A stretch of 53,036 nt of DNA from contig CACLZW010000009.1 of assembly GCA_902611475.1 (NCBI GenBank), positions 1 through 53,036 on the forward strand, given 5' to 3'. Position numbers and translations under genes: made by a program. Origin of the DNA: an uncultured Alphaproteobacteria bacterium (GTDB taxonomy: Bacteria; Pseudomonadota; Alphaproteobacteria; Rhodobacterales; Rhodobacteraceae). Numbering within the stretch: position 1 is the stretch's first letter; each line of letters begins with the position of its first letter. The notes beneath the pieces were generated by a model. The model was given only the letters and a program-made list of their open reading frames with translations, did no database searches and was not told the DNA's origin. Below are positions 1 to 7,697 of this stretch, one piece after another.

Positions 1-672
1 ATGCAAGCCAATCAGGTAGCGTCGGGCCTAGCCTTAACTATTTTTGGTCTGGGAATAGCAGCTTTGATGGGTCACCCATACACTGGTATAAAATCACCAC
101 AAATTTCAACGATTTCAATTCCTATTCTAAGTGAAATTCCGATACTCGGAACAATGTTTTTCCAGCATGATTTGATTGTTTATCTGTCGCTAATCTCTGT
201 GTTAACGATCTGGTATTTTTTAACGCGTATGAGAGCGGGACTTATCCTTAGATCAGTAGGAGAGGATCATGACGTAGCTCATTCATTGGGTTACAGAGTA
301 ATAACTATAAGGTTTTTAGCTATTGTTTTTGGTGGAGCTATGGCTGGAGTAGGGGGAGGCTATTTATCACTTTTTAGAGTTCCTCAATGGACAGAAGGAA
401 TGACAGCCGGAGCAGGATGGATTGCCCTTGCTCTCGTTGTCTTTTCAGGATGGAGACCTTTTAGATTACTTATAGGTGCCTATATTTTTGGTGGTATCAC
501 AATTCTTCAGCTAAACTTGCAAGCAATTGGTGTAAATATAAACATTGCTGTACTATCAATGGCACCATATCTTGCAACGATATTGGCTTTAGTGGTAATA
601 TCAATGAGTCGATTCCGAGGGAACAGGGGAGCTCCCGGATGTCTAGGTAGATCGTTTGTGAAAACAATTTAA
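1..672 (+). CDS. ABC transporter permease, BMP/purine-nucleoside type (3' part, cut by window start)
   Basis: This is an inner-membrane permease of the branched-chain/nucleoside permease superfamily that works with BMP-type binding proteins. The visible 223 residues start in the conserved block MQANQVASGLALTIFGLG, which lies well inside family members of about 300 residues. The methionine at base 1 is therefore probably internal and the true start upstream of the window. Several hydrophobic segments follow, and the end (RGAPGCLGRSFVKTI) is typical of the family. It ends 24 bases before the binding-protein gene, so they form one operon. Purine or nucleoside import is inferred from the catabolic genes downstream. 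Confidence 0.85.
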   Translation: MQANQVASGLALTIFGLGIAALMGHPYTGIKSPQISTISIPILSEIPILGTMFFQHDLIVYLSLISVLTIWYFLTRMRAGLILRSVGEDHDVAHSLGYRVITIRFLAIVFGGAMAGVGGGYLSLFRVPQWTEGMTAGAGWIALALVVFSGWRPFRLLIGAYIFGGITILQLNLQAIGVNINIAVLSMAPYLATILALVVISMSRFRGNRGAPGCLGRSFVKTI

Positions 673-696
673 ATCTAATACAGAAATGGAGATTAA

Positions 697-1779
697 ATGA
701 AAAGAGTTATTAAATTTTTATCGGCCTCTTTAATATTTGCAGTAATGGTTTTGAACGCAAACCTAGCTATTTCAGCAGATTATAAAGTTGGCTTTATATA
801 TATCGGCCCTCCAGGTGATCATGGATGGAACTATCAGCATGACGTAGGAAGAAAAGCTGTTGATGAGGCTTTCGGTGGAAAAGTCGAAACAGTTTTTCAA
901 GAGAATGTTCCAGAGAGTGCTGATGCTGAAAGGGTTATGACCCAAATGGCACTAGCAGGTGCGGACATGATTTTTGCTACTTCATTTGGATACATGGATC
1001 CAGTAATTAACGTTGCAAAGAAATTTCCAAAAGTGAAATTTGAGCACGCTACTGGGTATAAGACAGCAGATAATGTTTCTACATACAGCGCGAGGTTTTA
1101 TGAAGGTAGATCTGTAGTGGGCCATATTGCCGGAAAAATGACTAAATCAAATACAATTGGTTATGTTGCATCATTTCCAATTCCAGAAGTGGTTCGAGGT
1201 ATTAACTCAGCATACTTGGCTGCAAAGAAAGCTAATCCTAATGTTGAATTCAAAGTTATTTGGATTTTTACTTGGTATGATCCAGCTAAAGAAGCCGATG
1301 CTGCCAAAACTTTGATTTCTCAAGGAGCTGATGTGATACTACAGCATGTTGACAGTTCTGCCATAATGACCGTTGCCGAAGAGGCAGGAGTTTATGCTTT
1401 TGGTCAAGCCTCCGATATGAGTGCTTTTGGTCCTAACGCCCACTTGACAGCAATTATCAATGGTTGGGCGCCTTACTATGTGGAAAAGGTAAAACAGGGT
1501 ATGGCTGGCACTTGGAAAGGCGGAGAACAAACTTTTGATGGAATTGGAGCCGGTATGGTTATTATTGGAGACTTAAATGATAAGATTCCTGCGAGTGTCA
1601 AGAAGGAGGCAATGGCAATTAGAGATGGAATTGCTGCTGGAACCCTTCATTCATTCACAGGTCCAATCAATAAGCAAGACGGTTCGCCTTGGCTTAAGGC
1701 TGGTGAGACAGCTGATGTTGGAACACTCCTTGGAATGAATTTCTACGTTGAGGGAATTGAAGGCGATATTCCAAAATAA
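697..1779 (+). CDS. BMP family ABC transporter substrate-binding protein
   Basis: Periplasmic solute-binding protein of the BMP (Med/TmpC-like) family, 360 residues. An N-terminal signal peptide (positively charged start, hydrophobic core about residues 8-24, cleavage near AISA) precedes the domain opening KVGFIYIGPPGDHGWNYQHD, a hallmark of the family. An AAATGGAG ribosome-binding site lies about 6 bases before the ATG. It follows the permease in the same operon and is closed by a strong terminator. BMP proteins near xdh and guanine deaminase genes in alphaproteobacteria are generally taken as purine or nucleoside importers, so guanine, xanthine, urate or a nucleoside is the inferred ligand. 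Confidence 0.9.
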   Translation: MKRVIKFLSASLIFAVMVLNANLAISADYKVGFIYIGPPGDHGWNYQHDVGRKAVDEAFGGKVETVFQENVPESADAERVMTQMALAGADMIFATSFGYMDPVINVAKKFPKVKFEHATGYKTADNVSTYSARFYEGRSVVGHIAGKMTKSNTIGYVASFPIPEVVRGINSAYLAAKKANPNVEFKVIWIFTWYDPAKEADAAKTLISQGADVILQHVDSSAIMTVAEEAGVYAFGQASDMSAFGPNAHLTAIINGWAPYYVEKVKQGMAGTWKGGEQTFDGIGAGMVIIGDLNDKIPASVKKEAMAIRDGIAAGTLHSFTGPINKQDGSPWLKAGETADVGTLLGMNFYVEGIEGDIPK

Positions 1780-1800
1780 TTTAACCTACAGAAAATAAAA

Positions 1801-1826
1801 AAGGCCCTAGAAAGGGCCTTTTTTTT
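1801..1826 (+). terminator. Rho-independent terminator after the BMP binding-protein gene
   Basis: A perfect 8-bp stem (AAGGCCCT / AGGGCCTT) with a 4-base loop is followed by six further T residues and preceded by an A-rich tract. It lies 21 bases after the stop of the binding protein and ends 14 bases before the guanine deaminase start. The ABC operon is probably ended or attenuated here, with some read-through possible. Confidence 0.9.
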
Positions 1827-1840
1827 GGAGACTTATAAAA

Positions 1841-3127
1841 ATGAAAATATTTAAAGGAAGAATTTTTTCGTTTTTGAGGAAACCAGCAGATATTAATGAC
1901 ACTGGTAGCTTCACCTATTTAGAAAAAGGAGGAGTAGCATTTGATGATAAAGGAATTATCATTGAAGTTGACGATTATTACAAACTTAGTAAGAAATACG
2001 AGAATACTGAAACAATAGATTTTGGATCTAAAATAATCTTTCCTGGGTTTATAGATCTACACAATCATTTCCCCCAAACACAGGTAATCGCATCATATGG
2101 AACAAAATTACTTGAATGGCTGAATAAATATACTTTTCCAAATGAAAGCTTATTTGTTGATGATAAGCATTGTGATAGAGAGTCAAAAATATTTTTAGAT
2201 TTATTAAATCATAATGGTATTACAACTTCCGTTTCATTTGGATCAGTGCATCCTAATTCGGTAGAATATCTATTTCAGGAAGCGCTTAGAAGAAACATGT
2301 GTATTATTGCTGGTAACGTATTGATGGATAGGAATGCGCCAGATACAGTTCTAAAGAGAGCAGATAAAAGCTATTTAAGTAGCAAAAAGATAATTGGTAA
2401 GTGGCATAATGTCAGCCGTTGCAAATATGCAATAACACCTAGATTTGCAATAACGTCCACTCCTGAGTTGATGGAAGTTTCTCAAACCTTATGCGCTGAA
2501 AATAAATCGTGTTATGTGCAAACGCATCTATCTGAAAATATAGACGAAATTAAAACAACACTGGAACTATTTCCAGATCAAAAAGATTACCTATCTATTT
2601 ATGACAAATATAAGTTGCTCTCGAACAAAACATTATTAGCTCATTCTATACACTTGGAAATGAACGAGATCGAGAGAATGAAAGAAACCAAGTCCATTGC
2701 TGTCCATTGCCCAACATCAAACCTATTTCTAGGAAGTGGGCTATTTAAATTTAAAGAGTTAGAAGAGAAAGGAGTAAGAACCGCAATAGCAACAGATGTA
2801 GGAGGCGGTACATCCTTCTCAATGTTAAGAACTCTGGACGAAGCGTACAAAATTCAGCAAATGGGAAACTATAGCCTTAATCCCCTAGCTTCATACTTTT
2901 GGTCAACTATGGGTAATGCAGAGTGTCTAGGACTTCAGGATCAAATCGGAACAATCAAGACCGGAAACTATGCTGACTTGATAGTTTTAAATAGTAAAAG
3001 TACTCCTTTAATGAGACATAGAATGGAAAAATGTAAAACGATTGGAGAAGAACTATTCATCCTTCAGACCTTAGGAGATGATCGAGCGATAGACTCGGTA
3101 TTTATTGCCGGTAAAAAAATTAAATAA
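1841..3127 (+). CDS. guaD: guanine deaminase
   Basis: Converts guanine to xanthine and ammonia, feeding purine breakdown. The 428-residue protein is an amidohydrolase-family TIM barrel. The metal site PGFIDLHNHFPQ (His74, His76) has the Phe-Pro-Gln tail typical of guanine deaminases. Later come HLSENIDEI, the AHSIHL block, HCPTSNLFLGSGLF and ATDVGGGTSFS, which supply further metal and substrate residues. A GGAG ribosome-binding site precedes the ATG, directly after the terminator of the BMP operon. Its position between a purine-type importer and the urate pathway supports the call. Confidence 0.93.
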   Translation: MKIFKGRIFSFLRKPADINDTGSFTYLEKGGVAFDDKGIIIEVDDYYKLSKKYENTETIDFGSKIIFPGFIDLHNHFPQTQVIASYGTKLLEWLNKYTFPNESLFVDDKHCDRESKIFLDLLNHNGITTSVSFGSVHPNSVEYLFQEALRRNMCIIAGNVLMDRNAPDTVLKRADKSYLSSKKIIGKWHNVSRCKYAITPRFAITSTPELMEVSQTLCAENKSCYVQTHLSENIDEIKTTLELFPDQKDYLSIYDKYKLLSNKTLLAHSIHLEMNEIERMKETKSIAVHCPTSNLFLGSGLFKFKELEEKGVRTAIATDVGGGTSFSMLRTLDEAYKIQQMGNYSLNPLASYFWSTMGNAECLGLQDQIGTIKTGNYADLIVLNSKSTPLMRHRMEKCKTIGEELFILQTLGDDRAIDSVFIAGKKIK

Positions 3128-3129
3128 CC

Positions 3130-3612
3130 TTACTGCTGATTTTTCAGCCTTATTTCTGCGATTTTGTGTATCTCCTCTATAGCTGTATCAAATTCTGTTT
3201 CAACGGTATTTTGTAGCCTCACCTGAATATTTCTAAATACTTCTTGTTTGTTTAAGCCTGATACAGCGATAATAAAAGGAAATTTGAATTTATTCATGTA
3301 GTCTTTGTTTAACCTGCTCAATAGATTATATTCAGTTCCAGAAAGATTATCTAGACCAGCTCGGGTTTGTTCTTTCTTTGAATGGGCTGTAAGGTTGTTC
3401 TGTTGTCCCTTCTTAATACCTAATTCTGGATGTTCTAAAATTAGGTTCATTTTGGATTGATGATCCATCTTGGTTACGTAATCCTTCATTAAGCTCAGTA
3501 TTTCCAAGGGTGACAACGTATCCAAACGCTGTTGATCATATATTGCAAGAGCTATATGAGGTGAATTTTCATACAAGCTGCCATAATGCCTAATGAATTT
3601 TTCTTGCTCCAA
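3130..3612 (-). CDS. uraD: 2-oxo-4-hydroxy-4-carboxy-5-ureidoimidazoline (OHCU) decarboxylase
   Basis: Last step from urate to S-allantoin: decarboxylates OHCU. The 160-residue helical protein carries the family blocks YGSLYENSPHIA (near residue 10), the HPEL motif with the likely catalytic His61, and the C-terminal GLNKQEVFRNIQVRLQNTVETEF region. It is on the minus strand, convergent with guaD (2-base gap) and divergent from uraH, although its reaction directly follows that of UraH. Its transcription must start in the 77-base gap shared with uraH. Confidence 0.93.
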   Translation of the reverse strand: MEQEKFIRHYGSLYENSPHIALAIYDQQRLDTLSPLEILSLMKDYVTKMDHQSKMNLILEHPELGIKKGQQNNLTAHSKKEQTRAGLDNLSGTEYNLLSRLNKDYMNKFKFPFIIAVSGLNKQEVFRNIQVRLQNTVETEFDTAIEEIHKIAEIRLKNQQ

Positions 3613-3689
3613 AGGTTGCCTTTTCTTTGGTTGTTTTTTGTCTCTTTATAGTTACCATGTAATAACAAAAAAAAAAGAGCTTTTAATAA

Positions 3690-4043
3690 ATGACAGGTCT
3701 TACCACACATGTTTTAGATTTGACGCAAGGGAAACCAGCGGATGCACTTGAAATTAGTTTTTATACTACGCAGTCAGACAGGAAAGAATTGATTGCTCAT
3801 TTTGTAACCAATTCTGATGGAAGATTAAATAAGCCAATATTTGATCAGTCAAATATTCGAGAAGGATGGTATGAAATGGTATTTCATGCTGGAAAATATT
3901 TGGTGGCAAAACATAAAATGAAAGAAACGGATTTATTTTTTGATAATATTTCTATCTGCTTTCAAATTAATGACCTAAAGCAACACTATCACGTCCCTCT
4001 GTTACTATCTAAGTTCGGCTACAGTACCTATCGAGGCAGTTAA
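3690..4043 (+). CDS. uraH: 5-hydroxyisourate hydrolase
   Basis: Hydrolyses 5-hydroxyisourate to OHCU. At 117 residues it is the usual length of this transthyretin-like family. It starts with THVLDLTQGKPA and ends with the diagnostic YSTYRGS tetramer-interface and active-site signature. The stop is 2 bases before puuD, so the urate oxidase and the hydrolase that uses its product are co-transcribed. It heads the plus-strand string uraH-puuD-puuE-alc-allA. Confidence 0.95.
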   Translation: MTGLTTHVLDLTQGKPADALEISFYTTQSDRKELIAHFVTNSDGRLNKPIFDQSNIREGWYEMVFHAGKYLVAKHKMKETDLFFDNISICFQINDLKQHYHVPLLLSKFGYSTYRGS

Positions 4044-4045
4044 GC

Positions 4046-5281
4046 ATGGATTTTGATTATCTTGAGTGGATAGAATTTATGGTTCGATGGTTTCATGTAA
4101 TTGCTGGAATTGCATGGATAGGATCTAGCTTTTATTTTATTGCGCTCGACCTAAGTCTAAGAAAATCATCCTCGTTGCCTAAAGAGGCACACGGAGAGGC
4201 TTGGCAAGTTCATGGAGGTGGTTTTTATAATTTGGTAAAATATCTCGTGGCTCCAAATCATCTACCCGATCACTTAACTTGGTTTAAGTGGGAGGCTTAT
4301 GCTACATGGATTACCGGTGCAGCGCTATTCATACTCGTCTACTATCTTGGTGCTGAACTATATCTAATTGATTATGAAAAAATTGAATTATCCAAAACTG
4401 CTGCTGTTTTGATATCAATAGCCGGTGTTATATTTGGATGGGTGATATACGATCTAATATGCAGGTTACTGGTTGGAAAATCTAATTTAGTATTATCAAT
4501 TGTCCTTCTAATATTTTTTGCATTTTTGTCTTGGGCATCCTATTCAATACTAAGTTCGAGAGGAGCTTTTATGCAGATGGGAGTAACTCTGGGTACGATA
4601 ATGGTAGCAAATGTTCTGATGGTAATTATTCCAGGTCAGAAAAAAGTTGTAGCACAATTAATCGCCAAGAAGACACCGAGCCCTGAATTCGGTATCCGTG
4701 CAAAACAAAGATCTCTTCACAACAACTATTTGACCCTTCCTGTAATCTTTATAATGATCGGCAATCATTATCCTACCGCCTATGCTACCTCCTATTCTTG
4801 GGTAATAATTGTATTGACCATTATTATAGGAGGTCTTGTTAGACATTTTTTTAATGAAAGACACGCTGGTAATAGGACCCCATATTGGGTTGCTGTTCCA
4901 ATTGTAATCCTATCATGGGGTTCTCTAATGTTGTCTGAAGTTGACGAACCCAGCTTGGATCAACTAACGCCAGAAAAGCTAAGCCTAATCGAAGGCTCAT
5001 TTTCAAAAGAATTCAAAGATAACATAATGGAAGTGACGGCTTATAAATGTTCCACTTGCCATATTATGGAGCCATCTTGGGAAGGAATGAAAAAACCTCC
5101 TAAAGGGGTTTATTTGAGCGAATTCAGTCACTTGATTAATAACTATGAAACTATTTATAAGCAGGTTTCAGCGTCAAGGGCGATGCCACCTGGCAATATT
5201 ACTTTTTTAGAAGACGAAGAGCGGTTATTGTACGCAAACCTTTTTCATAAGATCGAGGAAATATTAAGAGAAGAGAAGTGA
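4046..5281 (+). CDS. puuD: urate hydroxylase PuuD, membrane protein with cytochrome c domain
   Basis: Oxidises urate to 5-hydroxyisourate. The 411-residue protein has about eight hydrophobic segments from residue 12 to about 300, with conserved His/Trp-rich loops (FHVIAGIAWIGSSFYF; EAWQVHGGGFYN; PNHLPDHLTWFKWEAY). A C-terminal soluble domain follows with a c-type haem motif, Cys335-Ser-Thr-Cys338-His339, and a likely Met ligand in the ASRAMPPGN block. This architecture is that of PuuD rather than cofactor-free uricase or HpxO. Electrons are inferred to pass to the respiratory chain through the periplasmic haem. It overlaps the puuE start by 4 bases if the GTG start of puuE is used. Confidence 0.93.
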   Translation: MDFDYLEWIEFMVRWFHVIAGIAWIGSSFYFIALDLSLRKSSSLPKEAHGEAWQVHGGGFYNLVKYLVAPNHLPDHLTWFKWEAYATWITGAALFILVYYLGAELYLIDYEKIELSKTAAVLISIAGVIFGWVIYDLICRLLVGKSNLVLSIVLLIFFAFLSWASYSILSSRGAFMQMGVTLGTIMVANVLMVIIPGQKKVVAQLIAKKTPSPEFGIRAKQRSLHNNYLTLPVIFIMIGNHYPTAYATSYSWVIIVLTIIIGGLVRHFFNERHAGNRTPYWVAVPIVILSWGSLMLSEVDEPSLDQLTPEKLSLIEGSFSKEFKDNIMEVTAYKCSTCHIMEPSWEGMKKPPKGVYLSEFSHLINNYETIYKQVSASRAMPPGNITFLEDEERLLYANLFHKIEEILREEK

Positions 5282-6195
5282 GCAGTATGGAAACGAAACT
5301 CAGAGATCTAGAAGGTTACCATGGCGAAATTCCTCACTTTAGCTGGCCAGGGGGTAGAAAGTTGGCGATTCAATTCGTTTTGAACTTAGAAGAAGGTGGT
5401 GAAAATTCAATCATCTATGGAGATAAGCATTCCGAGACTTTTCTTTCAGAGATCATAGGTGCCGAGCCATTTTTTGGTCAACGACATATGTCTATGGAAA
5501 GTTTATATGAATATGGTACTAGAGCCGGTGTTTGGCGAATTTTAAAACTCTTCAGAGAAAGACAAATTCCGATAACAATTTTTGCTGTAGCACAAGCTTT
5601 GGAAGAGAATCCAAGAATTGTAGATCAAATTTTAAAAGATAATCATGAGGTTTGTTCCCATGGACTAAGATGGATAAATTACAAAGATGTGCCCAGAGCC
5701 ACTGAAAAAGAGCATATGCAAAAAGCAATAGAGATTCAAAAAAGAATTTGTGGAGAAAGACCTATGGGTTGGTACACAGGTCGTACCTCAGAGAATACAA
5801 GAGATTTGGTTTGTGAAGAAGGAGGCTTTCTTTATGACTCAGATGACTATAGTGATGACTTACCATTTTGGTCTAAAATGACAAAAAAACCGCACTTAAT
5901 TATACCTTACACTCTTGATACTAATGACATGAGATTTCTAACCCCGCAAGGATTTCATAATGGCGAGCATTTTTTTAATTATCTTAAGGATAGTTTTGAC
6001 TGTCTATACGAAGAAAGGCATGAAGGTTCTAAGATTATGAATATTGGACTTCATTGCCGTATAATTGGAAAACCGGGAAGGTTCCCGGCACTAAAAAAGT
6101 TTGTTGATTACATTCAGTCATTCAGCGATGTCTGGTTTACAACTAGAATAGGAATTGCGAGGCATTGGAGAAAGGTGCTACCACATGAAAAATGA
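5278..6195 (+). CDS. puuE: allantoinase, polysaccharide-deacetylase type
   Basis: Opens the hydantoin ring of allantoin to give allantoate. This is the cofactor-independent PuuE family with the NodB-like fold, 305 residues. Family blocks seen are LVLNLEEGGE-like (QFVLNLEEGGENSIIYGD), the SHGLRWINY block, GWYTGRTSENTR, DSDDYSDDLPFW and GLHCRIIGKPGRFPAL. The longest frame begins with GTG at 5278 in a GTGA overlap with puuD; an ATG three codons later at 5287 is an equally possible start. It belongs to the uraH-puuD-puuE-alc-allA operon. Confidence 0.93.
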   Translation: MSSMETKLRDLEGYHGEIPHFSWPGGRKLAIQFVLNLEEGGENSIIYGDKHSETFLSEIIGAEPFFGQRHMSMESLYEYGTRAGVWRILKLFRERQIPITIFAVAQALEENPRIVDQILKDNHEVCSHGLRWINYKDVPRATEKEHMQKAIEIQKRICGERPMGWYTGRTSENTRDLVCEEGGFLYDSDDYSDDLPFWSKMTKKPHLIIPYTLDTNDMRFLTPQGFHNGEHFFNYLKDSFDCLYEERHEGSKIMNIGLHCRIIGKPGRFPALKKFVDYIQSFSDVWFTTRIGIARHWRKVLPHEK

Positions 6196-7180
6196 AGACA
6201 AATTAATAATGTCAAAAAAGGTTAATTTGGCATCACCGAAAGCAGGGGCAAAAATCATTGATGTGTCTGACGACTTTTTTGCAAAATGTGATCGAATGTT
6301 AAATGACACTGATCCCATTTTCATTGATAATAAATATGATGATCATGGAAAATGGATGGATGGTTGGGAAAGCCGTAGAAAAAGAGTAGACGGAAACGAC
6401 TGGGCTATAATTGGCTTAGGAGGCAGATGTTCTATAGAGGATGTAATAATTGATACTAGACATTTTACTGGGAACTATCCGCCAGCTGCCTCGCTAGATT
6501 TCTCATCTAACCATAGTTATGAAGCAGGATCTTTGGACTGGCACACACTTCTTGAAAAACAGATTTTGAAAGGAGATCACATAAATGAATTTAAGCTCCT
6601 AAAAAATCAAAATGCAACCTATGTAAGATTAAATATTTTCCCAGATGGAGGTGTAGCGCGGCTTAGACTTTTTGGAGATCTTATTCCCTTTTCTCAGGAT
6701 CTATCTAAAGATTTAGAATTATCTGCTCTAAAAAATGGAGGCAAAATCGTTGGGTATAATAACGCACACTATGGCAACGTAAACGCTCTCCTGTCTGAAG
6801 GTAGAGGAACTACAATGGGTGACGGGTGGGAGACTCGGCGTAGGCGTGTCCCTGGAAATGATTTTATAATCATTGAGTTAGGAACACCTGGGCTAATTTC
6901 GAATGTAGAAATAGATACCTGTCACTTCAAGGGTAATTTTCCAGATAGAGCTTCAATTCAAACAATTGATTTAAAAAATGAAAAAGACAAAATAAAAGCA
7001 TTTGAAGCTTCTAGTAACTGGGAATTTTTTTTAGATGAGAAAAAATGCAAACCAGACTTTATTCATAACTTTGGAAAAAATGACTTCTTACACGAAAAAA
7101 CGGTCTCCCACGTGAGATTAAACATCTATCCTGATGGGGGAGTTTCGAGATTTCGAATTTTTGGTCAACCAGTAAGCTAA
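6185..7180 (+). CDS. alc: allantoicase
   Basis: Hydrolyses allantoate to ureidoglycolate and urea. The protein holds two copies of the allantoicase (galactose-binding-like) domain. The repeats are visible as MDGWESRRKRVDGNDWAIIG (about residues 55-75) and GDGWETRRRRVPGNDFIIIE (about 215-235), each followed by ID(T)xHFxGN and by VRLNIxPDGGVxRxRxFG. I chose the ATG at 6185 because an AGAAAGG site lies upstream of it; the frame is open to 6155, and an ATG at 6209 is also possible. The start overlaps the 3' end of puuE by 11 bases, indicating translational coupling. Confidence 0.93.
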   Translation: MKNEDKLIMSKKVNLASPKAGAKIIDVSDDFFAKCDRMLNDTDPIFIDNKYDDHGKWMDGWESRRKRVDGNDWAIIGLGGRCSIEDVIIDTRHFTGNYPPAASLDFSSNHSYEAGSLDWHTLLEKQILKGDHINEFKLLKNQNATYVRLNIFPDGGVARLRLFGDLIPFSQDLSKDLELSALKNGGKIVGYNNAHYGNVNALLSEGRGTTMGDGWETRRRRVPGNDFIIIELGTPGLISNVEIDTCHFKGNFPDRASIQTIDLKNEKDKIKAFEASSNWEFFLDEKKCKPDFIHNFGKNDFLHEKTVSHVRLNIYPDGGVSRFRIFGQPVS

Positions 7181-7181
7181 A

Positions 7182-7697
7182 ATGCATTTAAATTTGGAAA
7201 AGCTGACCGTAAGCCAGAAATTGTTCGAACCTTTTGGTGATGTAATTTCAAAAGGGATGGAAAATAATAAATTTCTGATAAATCAGGGATATTGTGAGAG
7301 GTTTGATGAGGTAGCTACGGTACAAGTGCTGGACAAAAAAGCCAATCCAATCATTTCAATATTTTCTGCTACTCCTAGAAAAAGACCGATAAAAATTGAT
7401 TATCTGGAGATGCATCCTCTGGCATCTCAAGCATTTATGCCAATACAAAAAATAGATTGGCAAGTAGTCGTGGCAAATGATAATGACGGATCCCCAGATC
7501 TTTCTTCAATCAAGTATTTCGAAGTGCCAGGTAATGTAGGTATAAATTACAATCCAAAAGTTTGGCATTTTCCACTTCTCGTTAATACAGCTCAAGATTT
7601 TTTGGTTATCGATAGATCATCAGCATTGGATGCAGGCAAAGAAAATTTGAGAGAGTTTTTTTTTCAAAGCAATGGTAATGAGATTTACATAGAGTGA
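7182..7697 (+). CDS. allA: ureidoglycolate lyase
   Basis: Splits ureidoglycolate into glyoxylate and urea. The 171-residue cupin-like protein shows the family features: FEPFGDVI near the N terminus, a central block with HPLASQAFMPI, and GVGINYNPKVWHFPLL-like sequence (here NVGINYNPKVWHFPLLV). It starts 1 base after the alc stop and is the last gene of the plus-strand purine operon. Its end overlaps the end of the convergent xdhB by 13 bases. It completes guanine to glyoxylate within this window. Confidence 0.92.
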   Translation: MHLNLEKLTVSQKLFEPFGDVISKGMENNKFLINQGYCERFDEVATVQVLDKKANPIISIFSATPRKRPIKIDYLEMHPLASQAFMPIQKIDWQVVVANDNDGSPDLSSIKYFEVPGNVGINYNPKVWHFPLLVNTAQDFLVIDRSSALDAGKENLREFFFQSNGNEIYIE

